Shown: in pieces, positions 9,858 through 20,253 of the stretch
Position numbering within the stretch: position 1 is the stretch's first letter
Layout of the letters: the number at the start of each line of letters is the position of its first letter
Source: Thermothelomyces thermophilus ATCC 42464
Lineage: Eukaryota; Ascomycota; Sordariomycetes; Sordariales; Chaetomiaceae
Length of the DNA stretch: 64,000 bases
Direction: 5' to 3'
Assembly: GCF_000226095.1 (NCBI RefSeq)
Contig: NC_016474.1
Coordinates: 4,650,001 to 4,714,000, forward strand
Notes under the pieces: model-generated
The model's database searches: none
What the model was told of the DNA's origin: nothing
What the model saw: the letters and a program-made list of their open reading frames with translations, nothing else
Position numbers and translations under genes: made by a program

Positions 9858-12251
9858 TTACGCCCTAGGGAGATCAAAAATCGGTTCTGTGCCTGCAAGT
9901 CCAAATTGCCCCTCCTGCTGCCCCTCCTGCTGCGGCCACTGTTGCTCAGTCGTCCTGGTACCCCAGCTATCATGGTGCTTCACCTGGGGCATGATGATCT
10001 GTGACGCGGCCATGGCTCCCTGCCACCTCACGACATGTATAACGCCAAAGTGCGGCACCGTAAACCGACGTCCGCCCGGCTCCTCGATCACACCGCACGT
10101 CACATCCCCGCCGACGGGGCCGTCCTCGCGCCAGAGCAGGGACTCGCCTTGACGCCCCGGCCCGGTCTTCCGCGCCGTGGCGACGTCCCTCTCGGCCGCG
10201 GCGAGAGCCCGCAGGAGCCGCGCGGCGGACCGGCTTGCCGGGTCGGTCCCCCGCGCGTCCATAGACTCGAAGCAGGCGGCCGCTTGAGAGACCATCTGCA
10301 GGTGGCCGGGGCGCTGATGCTCGAGGGCGTCGCCGCCGCCGCCGCCGCCGAGGTGTGCGAGCAGCAGGACCACCGCCGCCGTCACCGCCATTAGGTCGAA
10401 GCCACGGTAAAAGAGGGGCACCTGTCGCAACGCGCGGTAAATGAGAAAACGCGAGAGCACTTCGCGCCCCGCGTGCACGGCCGCCGATATGCTGTATGAG
10501 CGGTTGCCTCGGGCCCATGACGACGATGAAGACGGTGACGAAAGTTGGCGGCAGTCTAGGCTGTGCATAAAGTATGGGAAGTGCAGGAGCACCAGGAGGT
10601 GGAAGTGCTTGAGCTGGATAAACAGCCGCGCCGTAGTCTGCTTGATCTCGGCTGGGGTGGGGGGAAGCGGCGGCTGCGTCGGATTGACTGCCGGAACCGG
10701 CAACCTCCAGGTCTCGGGCGAGACGAGATAGGCGGCCTGCTTCATGTCGTCGTCGATGTTCAGGGTCTCCCGATACGCCTGATCCGCCTGCTGCTTGTCT
10801 GGCACGCCGCCGCCCCAGAACCCGGCGAGGCGAAGCTGCTCGTTCCGCGAGGCAATCCGGCCTGTGACGACGGCATGGACGCGCTCGAGCCGTCGCAGGT
10901 CGGTCCCGTCCATGGCACCCAGCGAGCTGTCGTCGGTGACCGCATGGGGTACGCCGCGTATCAGCGACATGTACCGGTCGCTGTACACTAGGCGGAACCA
11001 GACCCGCTCGACCTCGGCCTTGTTGGAGAGCACACTGCCACCATTACTACGGCCATTTCCGGATTCGTTGTTATGAGACGCCCGTCCGAGACCCAGCGCG
11101 GACGCGATGCTGAGCGCGCGGCGGAATGTTTGCCACCCGTGACGCCAGTCACCCCTGTTGACATGATACACGCCCTCGAGCATGAGCAGCTCGATGCCAT
11201 CGATGCAGCTGAGGAGACGATCGTTAACGCTGGATGTGACATGTCGGGACGCCGCGTCGACAAAGCGGGCTGCCGCGGCGGCGTGGGCAGGGCCGTTGCT
11301 GTCATCATGGGCTAGCTGCTGCAAGCAGATGGCAAGCTCGACCAGCTTGCGAGCCAAGATGAGCGGATGCGCTGCTGCTGCTGCTGCTTTTGGCGACAGT
11401 ATCACGTCATATTGGCCTTGTTCTTGATCGTAGTTGTGGCTGTTGTGGCTGTTGTTGTTGGTGTTGTTGTTGGTGGTGGTGGTGGCGGTGGCGGTGGCGG
11501 TGGTGGTGAAGGTTGTGTTGGCGGCAGCATCGTCCATCAGGAAACCATTAACCTGTCGGTATTTCCGCAGCGGCGACCCCGGAGGGTCTCCGCGGGCTAC
11601 GATAAGGACAACGACCTCTTGTGGAGGAAAGAGGCTACGGAGAAATTGGGTCAAGGCGTCGAGGCTGGCAGCGACGCTACTCTTTGTAATATTAGCGGTA
11701 GTCGTGGTGTTTCTTGTATTGATCGCGGTTTGTTGTGCGTGTGCGGGTGCAACAAGTTGAGCGGTACTCGTACACCCCGAGTCACCGTTACTGATGGTTC
11801 TCTGACGGGCGGCAGCTCTGGCGGGTGAGACACGGCTGCCTCTGGGGACTTCTGTCTCGGCAGCGTGGTCAGGCCATTGTCCACTGTGACCGCTGCCCGT
11901 AAGCATACTAGTAAGTGCCTCAGCATTGGGCCCGTTCTTGGCCCTGGCACTGAAGGAAGCTGCTGCCGCAGGTTGCTGAACCTGCTTCAAGAGCTGGTCC
12001 ACCAGGGCTTCGAGGCGGACTAAGCGCTGGCGCACCTTGCGGTATCGGCTCGTGGTGCTAACGTCGTAGTCGAACGCCTGCTTGAGCTGTGGGACGCATT
12101 CTAGTCTCCGCCTGCGGCAGGGGGTACAGCTTCCGGCCGAGCCGGGATCAAAGTCGCAGCGGACTTTGCGGCGCCGGCATTCGTGGCAGCTTGACGTGCC
12201 CCTGCGCAGCCTGCGACGAGTCGGCTCCGTATCGGCCGCCCCGGCTGGCAT
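9858..12251 (-). CDS. Zn2Cys6 fungal transcription factor with fungal-specific regulatory domain
   Basis: A single intron-free frame of 797 residues. The zinc cluster is at residues 22-52 with cysteines 22, 25, 32, 42, 45 and 52 (C-x2-C-x6-C-x9-C-x2-C-x6-C). A basic linker and a leucine-containing segment (about 70-95, RLVRLEALVDQLLKQV) look like a short dimerisation coiled coil. The middle region matches the fungal_trans (MHR) domain in style, with LMLEGVYHVNRGDWRHGW followed by a helix typical of this domain. A Thr/Asn/His-rich low-complexity tract of about 35 residues lies near residue 250 and corresponds to trinucleotide repeats at about 11360-11520. By family it is a nuclear DNA-binding regulator. 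Lying among oxidoreductase genes, it is a plausible cluster-specific activator. Targets are unknown. Confidence 0.9.
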   Translation of the reverse strand: MPAGAADTEPTRRRLRRGTSSCHECRRRKVRCDFDPGSAGSCTPCRRRRLECVPQLKQAFDYDVSTTSRYRKVRQRLVRLEALVDQLLKQVQQPAAAASFSARAKNGPNAEALTSMLTGSGHSGQWPDHAAETEVPRGSRVSPARAAARQRTISNGDSGCTSTAQLVAPAHAQQTAINTRNTTTTANITKSSVAASLDALTQFLRSLFPPQEVVVLIVARGDPPGSPLRKYRQVNGFLMDDAAANTTFTTTATATATTTTNNNTNNNSHNSHNYDQEQGQYDVILSPKAAAAAAHPLILARKLVELAICLQQLAHDDSNGPAHAAAAARFVDAASRHVTSSVNDRLLSCIDGIELLMLEGVYHVNRGDWRHGWQTFRRALSIASALGLGRASHNNESGNGRSNGGSVLSNKAEVERVWFRLVYSDRYMSLIRGVPHAVTDDSSLGAMDGTDLRRLERVHAVVTGRIASRNEQLRLAGFWGGGVPDKQQADQAYRETLNIDDDMKQAAYLVSPETWRLPVPAVNPTQPPLPPTPAEIKQTTARLFIQLKHFHLLVLLHFPYFMHSLDCRQLSSPSSSSSWARGNRSYSISAAVHAGREVLSRFLIYRALRQVPLFYRGFDLMAVTAAVVLLLAHLGGGGGGDALEHQRPGHLQMVSQAAACFESMDARGTDPASRSAARLLRALAAAERDVATARKTGPGRQGESLLWREDGPVGGDVTCGVIEEPGGRRFTVPHFGVIHVVRWQGAMAASQIIMPQVKHHDSWGTRTTEQQWPQQEGQQEGQFGLAGTEPIFDLPRA

Positions 12252-13035
12252 CGTTTGGGGCAGCGTTCAATGGTTTCGTAGTGTTTGAACTGTTGAATTT
12301 TTCCCCGGTAATAATAAACAAAATATGATGAAATGAAATGAAACGAAACGAAATGAAATAAAATACAACCTCGGGCTTTCTCCCCTCTGATCGTGAACGA
12401 GCGAAAATCGAAAGCGGGGGCCGGAGCGATCGAGGGGAGTGCGTGATTGCCTATCAGGCTCTTCGTGCGGCCTGAGGCAAGTTGCCCGGGCTGCGTATGG
12501 CTTGCACAGGAAGGTATGAGGTAACTTAGGTAACTTCAGGTAGGTACCTTAGCGCCTGGCAGGAGTGGATGAACTGAGGTGGTCAGGATTTTCCAGCACC
12601 TAAGCTTGAAATCGTTGACGTTGAATAAGGTGACGTGAGGGTCACTGGGTTGCATGGAAGAGGCCCCCTAGTGTTGTTGAATGTGGAACATTAAAGTAGC
12701 CTAGAGACATACATACATACCTGAGGTACTCCGTACCCAGTAAGTTGTCAAGCACGGAAATATCCGATCGGAAACGCTAACCTACTCAGTACTTGTGTGT
12801 ACAGTTGTACTGTACTGTATCTACTGCGTGGGACAATTATTTGTGCCGCGGGGCTACAGACGACCCCGCTTGGCGGCTTCATAGGCGCATCACCGCCAAC
12901 AGTGTGCAGTTACAGTACGAAGTAACTACTGATCAAACTCTTGTATCCGGCTCGCTACTCCGCATCCTTGCGCGTCAGCACCAATCCCATGGCACCATCA
13001 AACCATCCATACAGTGCTGCACTGATGATTTTCTT
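12252..13035. other. Spacer between regulator and ABM gene
   Basis: No gene supported. It should contain the promoter of the regulator gene transcribed leftward from 12251. It carries direct AACGAAA/AATGAAA-type words at about 12330-12365, TAGGTACC at 12541-12548 and an inverted word GTACTCCGTAC at about 12725-12735, similar to words in other spacers. Confidence 0.45.
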
Positions 13036-13480
13036 TCAGCTCCTATCCGGATAAAACTCCCTTTTGGCGCTGGCCCAATCCGTTCCCGGCATTCGACTGA
13101 GGATCTCGGCCTCCTGGGGCTTGATGAACAGCGCCTCGGCGGCCTGACGGTAGGGCTTGTAGTAGTCCTTCTTCACCTGCACCTGTATCCGGGCAAGCAG
13201 GTAGTTAGCGCGACTGCAACAGTACACCAGAAGGTGCCTTTCACGACAATGCGCTGCTCACACTCATCATGTAATCCAGGCTGGCGTTCCAATTTTCGAC
13301 AATGCGGAACACGCCCGGATTCTTGTCGTCGCGGTAAACCTCGCAGAACACGTTGAGTGGCTCGGCAGTTACCTTCTCGAAGAGCGGGCGCAGCACAGCG
13401 AGGAAGGCGTCGGAATTGGCCGGGTCAACGGTTATCTTGACGTGCACCGACAAGGGCGGATTCGCTGCACCTTCTCCCAT
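13036..13480 (-). CDS. Small antibiotic-biosynthesis-monooxygenase (ABM) domain protein
   Basis: Two exons on the minus strand, 13480-13262 and 13182-13036, separated by a 79-base intron with a GTGAGC donor, give 121 residues. The join creates the continuous text YMMSVQVKKDYYKPY, which fits the family better than either unspliced frame. The predicted fold is a dimeric alpha/beta barrel: a first strand VHVKITVDP, a helix (SDAFLAVLRPLFEKV), then strands containing CEVYRDDKNPGVFRIVENW. Members act as cofactor-free oxygenases on polyketides, as haem-degrading enzymes, or as small proteins of unknown role. In this setting a polyketide-modifying role is possible but not shown. No signal peptide is seen, so it is probably cytosolic. 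Confidence 0.8.
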
Positions 13481-14646
13481 CTTCGAAAGTTTTTGCCCAA
13501 GTTTCTTCCACAGGGGACCTCGTTTGAGTCTCGACGGGGCGAGCGGGTCTGGCGCAGTCTTACTCGCAGCACTTTAGGGTGCATACGCTCCTGGTTCGTA
13601 CACCTGCCGCCGTGACCTGCGTTCTTGCAGGTGGAAGTCCGCTAAAATACCTTAGTTACGACCGAGGACCATGTCGTAAACTCAATCAATCTGCCTGCTT
13701 CGTTGCACGCTCACGTAGCAGTGCATCGAGGCATCGGGAGCCGATCAGATAATAACGCTCAGATCTCCTTTCTCAGGCATCGCAGAGCTTACCGCTTCCG
13801 AACAAACATTTCACCTGTGAAGAGGAGGGAAGGCAATAGGTACCCACGTCCGGGCCGCTGCGACGGTGCGACGACGGTGCGACGACGATGCAACGACGGT
13901 GAGCATGACGTGGCATTGTCCCCCACGCATGAGCTGCCGAGTGGCTGACGGCCGTCCACTCCGAGGTAGTGTGCCGGACTTAACGGACCGAGCTATTCCC
14001 CCTCACGACTCGCCCGGATGGCTACCGGGTTAAGAGAGCCGCATACGTGATGGATGGAGCGCGCCGCAACCGCCTCCTACCTCGTCGTGCGGAAGCCAAT
14101 CTAGATGGGTTGCGCCAGACCGATTCGGACCATCCGGACCTGGAAGGGTCCCTCATCCTGATGACCGCTATGAGAAGGGGGATCCGAAGGCGCCGCTTCC
14201 AAATGGCCCTCCAATGCCAGTCTCGGCCCCGCACTCGGCAGCATCGGCGATAGCAGTCTGTGTGCCTCTCCGCGTCTGCATCGAGGTGCAATCACGGGCC
14301 GGGTGGTGGCATGGAGCCGAACATACTGCCTGGTCAGCAAAAACGGACATGTCTGTCTATTCGAGACACGCGAAGTACTGCGTCTCTCGCCCTCCTTTCC
14401 GACTCAGGAATCACCATCTGCCGAGCGCCCCCCTTGCCCCGGGAGACTACACCCGAGAGACTACACGCCGGCACCACCACCAGCACCAGCAACATCACCG
14501 CTGCCACCGGAATCAACACCATCGGCACCAATAGAACCACCAGCATTACCAAAACCTCCTGTTTCTCCTTATTCAGGTCGTTCTCTGCTTCCCGCAATCA
14601 GGCGGGCCGCGATCAGAGCGTGTCTCTCGACTACAACGAAACCGCG
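13481..14646. promoter_or_regulatory. Divergent spacer between ABM and SDR genes
   Basis: About 1.2 kb between two divergently transcribed genes, so it probably carries both promoters. Repeated GACGGTGCGAC-like words occur at about 13860-13900. A CAC/CACCAG-rich simple-sequence tract lies at about 14465-14540. The reading frame of the SDR stays open leftward through this tract, with an in-frame ATG at 14311, but the extra residues would be Thr/Ser-rich and unlike SDR N-termini. Confidence 0.5.
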
Positions 14647-15864
14647 ATGGCGCCGTCCCCCTCGCTGTCGACCACCTGGGCGCACTTTCACCCGCCCAAG
14701 CCCACGTTCACGGACCAAGATGTCCCCGACCTCACGGGCCGCGTCTGCGTCGTCACGGGCTCCAACACGGGCATTGGCAAGGAGGTCGCCCGAATTCTCT
14801 ACTCCAAGAACGCCCGGGTCTATGTTGCCGCGCGGAGCCAAGACAAGGCGCGGAGTGCCATCCGTGAAATCAAAGAATCGACGCCCTCGTCCGCCGGGTT
14901 GCTGGAGTTCCTGTCCCTCGACCTGAGCGACCTGAGCCACGTCCGGGAGGCGGCTCGCAGCTTCCTGGCGCGGGAACAGAGGCTCGACGTGCTCTTCAAC
15001 AACGCGGGCGTCATGGTGGGCTCGGCGTCCGAGCCGGTGCCGCGGACGGCGCAGGGCTACGAACTGTGCCTCGGCGTCAACTGCGTCGGGACCATGCTCT
15101 TCACCGAGCTGCTGACGCCCGTGCTCGCGGCGACCGTCAACAAGCCCGGGGGGGCAGGGCCGGGCTCGGTGCGCGTCGTGTGGCTCTCGTCGTTCGCGCT
15201 GGAGCTTTTCGCGCAGGCCAACGTCGGCGTCCCTCTGGACAACCTCGACTACCACCTGCCCAAGCCCGGGACGGAGCGGTACGGCATCAGCAAGGTCGGC
15301 GCCTGGGCGCTGGGCGTCGAGTACGCGAAGCGTCACCGGGACGACGGCATCGTCAGCGTGCCCATCAATCCGGGCAACCTCACCTCGGAGCTGCCCCGGC
15401 ACCAGGGAGTCGTGCTCAAGACGGTCGCCCGCCTGGTCGGTTACCCGCCCTTGTTCGGCGCCTACACTGAGCTGTGGGCCGCCTTCTCTCCAGAGGTGAC
15501 GCCTGACAAGTCTGGCAGCTGGGGTAAGTCACTTCATTGCATGACGCCCAACTTTGTCTCTATCCCCGAGTGATTCGTCGTCGTAGCAGTAGCAGTAGTA
15601 GTAGTGGTGGTGGTGGTGGTGGTGGTGGTGGTAGCAGTAGTTACAGTGCTACCACACTACCACTTACCACTAGTAGCGCAAGGATTAGTACTGTAAAGGC
15701 TAGCGCTAACGCTCCACGATCACCTCACAGTTGCTCCATTTGGGCGGTTCTACCCCTTGCGCGAGGATCTGCACAAGGCCACGCGGCCCGAAGCCGAAGG
15801 TGGGACCGGAGGAACTGCCAAGTTCTGGGAGTGGATCCAGGGGCAGATCCAGCCCTATCTCTGA
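14647..15864 (+). CDS. Short-chain dehydrogenase/reductase (retinol dehydrogenase/WW-oxidoreductase-like)
   Basis: Exons 14647-15523 and 15731-15864 give 336 residues. Classical SDR motifs are complete: the TGSNTGIG cofactor loop at 37-44, NNAG at 118-121, a serine at 181/182 and YGISK with Tyr212 and Lys216. AARS after the second strand suggests NADP(H) preference (inference). The C-terminal exon makes APFGRFYPLREDL..FWEWIQGQI, as expected for this subfamily. The 207-base intron contains a run of AGT/GGT triplets (about 15585-15650) and a GCTAAC branch site. If retained, translation ends at 15573 with an unrelated 16-residue tail. The start at 14647 is chosen because the SDR fold begins shortly after; a longer in-frame form from 14311 is possible but unlikely. 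It probably reduces or oxidises a carbonyl/alcohol of a small hydrophobic metabolite. Confidence 0.9.
15585..15650 (+). repeat. Trinucleotide repeat inside SDR intron
   Basis: Imperfect AGT/GGT triplet array, read as GTAGCAGTAGCAGTAG then a pure GGT run and more AGT units, within the only intron of the SDR gene. Such arrays vary in length between strains and may affect splicing; that effect is inference. Confidence 0.8.
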
Positions 15865-18333
15865 GGATCGAGGGTGTTGTTGGCCTCCTAATGTAGTGGC
15901 CTCTCGAGACACGGGGAGGGACGTGGAATGATGGCAGTCTAAACTGCACTAATCCAATTCACGGGCAGTGGCGTATTCACAAGGCTGAATTTACGTGGGA
16001 GACAATATCGACCACCAATCGCTTTGACAGTATACAAGAACCTGCGCTTCCGTAATTCACTTGTACGTACAGTACATGCTTCAGTACATCACCCACCAAG
16101 ATAATAGGCGGGCTCTGAGGGGTCGAAGCTCGATTCACCCCCCCAAAGTCAGGACGCGTGGGGAATATCAGAAACCAGCACATAATCCTGCTCGTATATA
16201 CCGTGTAATTAATTACTAGTGTGTACGGCTTCTCGAATCCTGGTCCTCTCTCGATGTTGTGCGTCTTAAAGCCGATGTGGCTAGTCGAGCTGTTCGCATG
16301 ACCCGGAACCTTTCTCGCTGGCCGCAGAAAAGGACCCAGGGAGGTGCTGGGTTGCATGTCCCCCGGCCCCCGCACGCTCGAGGGGGAACTGGCGACTACA
16401 CGTAGGTTGATTCGATGCATAGTGGGGGCGAAGGAGAACCTCATTTGATGTATGTACCTCAGGTATCTAAGGCGAGGTATGTACCTTCCTATCTAAACAC
16501 GGATTGCATCCTTCATACTGTGGAAAGGGAAAGTGTAAGCCTCAGGATGGCGGTATTATCAATAACACTCGGCGGGACTCGGCTGCTCCTTCCTCCTTTC
16601 CACCCCTCCCTCCGTCGCTTTCCCTCTCCATTTCCACTCTCACTTTCCGACTTTCGAAACAAGGAGAAACAAAGAAAAGGAGACGCCCACACCCTCCCGC
16701 CGACACACGATACGGATCGTGAGGGCAATTACGCAAGAATGGGATCTCCCGATGAGGGCCGCTACCGTCGCCGCCGCCGCCGCCGCCGCCGCCCGTCCGG
16801 CATCCTTAGCGGCTTCGGGATCTCGCAGATCGTTCTTATCAAGCGAACCGCTTCCTCTGCATCCACCACGGGCTCAGCAGCACCCTTGTCGACTGGAAGG
16901 TCTTGCGCGGCGGGGGCGCAGAACAAGCTTGTTTCCATGGCGATATGCATATCAGACGACCCAATCACGGATGTGATCCGCCCGGCTCTCCATACTACCC
17001 TATATATGGCATCTTTGACTCTCGACGGGTTAGGACCAGAAACGGTTAATACTCTGGGTGGGAGCTTATGGCCATCGTGCATCAGGATGACAACATCGGA
17101 TTCCTAAGCCCATAATATATGAGTTCTTAAGGACCGATCGGAAAAGACCAGGAGAGTGTCAATCGACCTACCGGGCTGTTCGGCGTCAGCTTACTGCATG
17201 CTGCGGTTTCGAATTCCATAAGTATACTTCGAAAATGGTCATAGAGTATGTGAATATGTTAGTTACACGGACTGTCCAATATCCAGGGGGGTTACATGAG
17301 AAACGGGTCGGTTCGTCGCGCTCGTGTGTAGTTCGTGAGTGGAATTCTGGAACGGCTCTGGCTGGAGGAACCATAATTTTGGTGGCCCGCTGCACTACTG
17401 AAATGAGACATACGAACAACTTTTGTGAACGGCAGCTAAGATATGCAAAGGGAAAAAAAGGAGGGGGGGGTACGCTCTGTTGTGCCGCCAAACAACCTAC
17501 ACAGAAAGTACACGAGGGGGAGGGGGACGCGGGACGGCGGCCGGGTATATCAGGGTGCGAAAGCAGTGCAACCACGATTGTCAACCATCTCTATCAGATA
17601 CCATTTATGGGTGTGTAACACGACGTTTGAGATGGCGTACACCGGTCAACGCGTGAGGGCGTCGTTTGCAGGGGGTTAACGTGAGGTAACTGTAAGATTC
17701 GGCGCGACGTTGATCCTTGGTATCAGTTCGCCAGCCACGGCCACACACCTCAGACACACGCATGTCCACAGTATAGTGTAGGCTGTTACCGAAAACTACA
17801 CAATGATACCGCCCACGCCCACCATCCCGGCTCGCAAGCGGAAAGCATAAGGTAGGTAGCATGTACATACGTACGGACATAGTCGTGTACAATGTAGTGA
17901 TTCAGTCTGATTCAGTCTCTCTGCAGTTGACGACTGCTCCCTCACCCCTCCCCGCTGCAGGCAGAGGGTTTGGGGGTCGGTGGGCCCCTGAGGCTCATGG
18001 AAGAGAAAGGGGATAATCAAAGGGGAATTGAACGGAGATGATAAAGATGGAGGCGGGGAGGTACGGAATAATTACATGGCAGCAAGTACCTCAAAGGTTG
18101 AAGTCCAAGGAATTTAAAGCCATTGACGCTCCCCATGTGGCTCGTTCGCAACAGGACAAGAGGGCAAAAGGGGGAAAGAGAAAAATAAGCAAAGAGAAAG
18201 AGAGAAGAAGAAACGAGAGTTCAAAGAAAGAAGAAAGAAGAAGGAAAGAAACGGTAAGGAAAGAGGAAGATACACCGCCTCTGTTCTTTTCTCGTTCTTA
18301 CTCGAGTGATCTGATCGATTTTATTCAATCCAC
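15865..18333. other. Long intergenic region, no gene supported
   Basis: About 2.5 kb. Frames near 16415-17107 and 17186-17620 are open but have no domain, no splice support and mixed composition. A GCC triplet run at about 16770-16795 and an A/G-rich stretch at about 18165-18265 stand out. The purine-rich stretch is probably in the 5' leader of the AflR-like gene that starts at 18334. Confidence 0.5.
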
Positions 18334-20253
18334 ATGTCAGGCTTTGGGCTCCCTATTCCTCCTTTCCCGACGTCGAAACGGTCGGCCTGTGACCGGTGCC
18401 GGAGCCAGAAGCTACGCTGCCCGCCAAGGGAGCCGGGAAGCGAGGCGTGCTCGCGATGCATACGTCTGGGCGCCAGGTGTGAGACGAGCTATCCACGGCT
18501 GCCGGGCCGGGGCGGCAGATCTGCGAGCAGCGTCTCGGCATCGCAGCTGAAGCCCAAGCCCCCGGGTCCGGGTCCCGGTGGTATGGGCACGGTCACGGTC
18601 ACGGCAGGGTTCGTCCCGCCCCCGGCCCCGCCCCCGGACTCGGCGGCGGCGGCGGCCCACCATGCAGCGGCGCCCAGCCTGACCTCGGCCGGCTCCGGCC
18701 ACGCTTTTGCCTTCTCCCTGCCCGAGGACTCGCTCGACATGTTCGCCCTTACTCCGCTCTTCGACGGCCGCATCGATGGTCTCGGCGGCGAGGATCCGGC
18801 CGCCTTCCTCGACCAAGTGACCGGCTCGCTGCCCCCCCTGACGGTGTTGGGGAGCGGCACCGGCGGGTGGGACCACATGGATGACGGCGGCGGCGGCGGC
18901 GGCGGTAGGGGGAGAGACGACCAGGACCAGCACGAAGCGGAGGACGAGGAGGACGACGAGGACGCCGAAGAGGACCAGGACCAGGTCGCCGGCGTCGAAA
19001 GCACCATGGACACCGGCACGCACACCGGCACGAACACCGGCACGAGCGTTGATGTCGGCGTCGGTATCGGCAGCCGGCTCGCGCGCCTCCTCGAATGCAA
19101 CCACCGGCTCTCGAGCCTGAGCATGGACTTGTCGAGGCAGCTCAGCCATTATCTGACGGCACCCGCCGCGCCGCCACCGCCAGCGCCGGACCAGGGGGAC
19201 GCAATGATGCTCGACACCAAGGCCGAAGGCCAACCTGCGCCCGCGCCGGCCGGAGAACTGCTCGCATCGCGGCTGCTCGCCGACGCCCTTGCCGATCTGG
19301 CCGAGTTCCTGACCATCATCCAGGCTTACTGGCCGGAACCGCGCCGTAAGGCCAGCAACACGACCGCCACCACCACCACCGCTACCACCACCACCACCGC
19401 CATCAACGGTCGTCGTCCCCGTCCGCGCCGCTGCCGTCTCCAGTCCCGCCGCACAGCGAGCAGCAGCCGCAGCCGGAGCCGCAGCCCCGGTCCGCCCCGA
19501 CCCGGCACGGTGGCCACACTGCACCTCATAGCCGTCTACCTGCAGCTGGTCGCCATCTACGACCGCCTGTTCCATCTGCTGCTGCTGAACGGCCGGCTGC
19601 TCTTTGGCGGCGGCGGCGGTGGAGAAAGAGGAGGAGGGGACGCCAGCTCGGCCGAGGGAGCGGCGGCGCGATCGTCGTCGTCGTCGTGGTCCTCCTCCTC
19701 CTCCTCCTCCGTCTTCTCGTCTCCGTCCTTCTCGGCGTCCTCGTCATCACCGTCCCAGCGCCGCCACAGCAGCAGCAGCACGACGCCCTCCACCACCACA
19801 ACCACTACCACCACCACCACCACCACCACCACTAACACCGCCGCCGCCGCGTCCACCATCATGACCATGGTGGGGGGCGGCCTGCAGACCAAGATCCTGA
19901 TGCACGCCATCCTGCACCAGTTCGAGACGGTCGAGCGCCTGCTGGGCCTGCCCGCCGAGCTGCGCGTCACCGAGCGCCAGCCGCCGGTCGGCGTCGTGAG
20001 GCGCGACGACAGCGACGGGGGGTGCGGCGGCGGCGGCGGCGGGATTGGCGGCGGCCGTGAGGGGACGGGCCGTGGCGGTAGCGGGGGCAGAGAGGGCGGC
20101 GGCCTGCTGGACGCCCTCTGCCACGAGGCCTGCTACGGCGACGACGCCGGTGCCGAGGACGACCATGACCGGCTGGGAACCCTAGTCGGCTTGGGGACGC
20201 TGGCCTCGCTCAGGGGGAAGCTGAGGACCCTCCAGGTGTCATTGAATATGTAA
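18334..20253 (+). CDS. AflR-like Zn2Cys6 transcription factor with long low-complexity tracts
   Basis: One uninterrupted frame of 639 residues. The zinc cluster lies at residues 19-49 (Cys 19, 22, 29, 39, 42, 49) in the form CDRCRSQKLRCP, close to the AflR-type cluster that controls polyketide pathways. The C-terminal third has ILMHAILHQFETVERLLGLP, typical of the AflR C-terminal domain. Between them lie unusual tracts: an acidic Asp/Glu/Gln run (about 195-216), THTGTNTGT repeats, Thr-rich and Arg/Ser-rich segments, a long Ser run (about 448-480), a run of about 15 Thr near 485-500 and Gly-rich stretches near 560-590. Several tracts are direct products of triplet repeats (CCACCA, CTCCTC). The antisense strand is also open for 387 codons, a by-product of GC bias. 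It is likely a pathway activator; targets are unknown. Confidence 0.85.
   Translation: MSGFGLPIPPFPTSKRSACDRCRSQKLRCPPREPGSEACSRCIRLGARCETSYPRLPGRGGRSASSVSASQLKPKPPGPGPGGMGTVTVTAGFVPPPAPPPDSAAAAAHHAAAPSLTSAGSGHAFAFSLPEDSLDMFALTPLFDGRIDGLGGEDPAAFLDQVTGSLPPLTVLGSGTGGWDHMDDGGGGGGGRGRDDQDQHEAEDEEDDEDAEEDQDQVAGVESTMDTGTHTGTNTGTSVDVGVGIGSRLARLLECNHRLSSLSMDLSRQLSHYLTAPAAPPPPAPDQGDAMMLDTKAEGQPAPAPAGELLASRLLADALADLAEFLTIIQAYWPEPRRKASNTTATTTTATTTTTAINGRRPRPRRCRLQSRRTASSSRSRSRSPGPPRPGTVATLHLIAVYLQLVAIYDRLFHLLLLNGRLLFGGGGGGERGGGDASSAEGAAARSSSSSWSSSSSSSVFSSPSFSASSSSPSQRRHSSSSTTPSTTTTTTTTTTTTTTNTAAAASTIMTMVGGGLQTKILMHAILHQFETVERLLGLPAELRVTERQPPVGVVRRDDSDGGCGGGGGGIGGGREGTGRGGSGGREGGGLLDALCHEACYGDDAGAEDDHDRLGTLVGLGTLASLRGKLRTLQVSLNM

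Noticed and set aside
14311-14646. N-terminal extension of the SDR
   Set aside because: In frame but Thr-rich repeat text with no similarity to SDR proteins; more likely 5' leader.
14569-15402. Antisense 277-codon frame over the SDR
   Set aside because: The sense strand has all SDR motifs; the antisense frame has none.
16415-17107. 230-codon plus-strand frame in the spacer right of the SDR
   Set aside because: Contains Arg runs from a GCC repeat and no domain or splice support.
18412-19575. 387-codon antisense open frame opposite the AflR-like gene
   Set aside because: It is a by-product of GC-rich codons and triplet repeats; no domain, and the plus strand has a clear zinc cluster.
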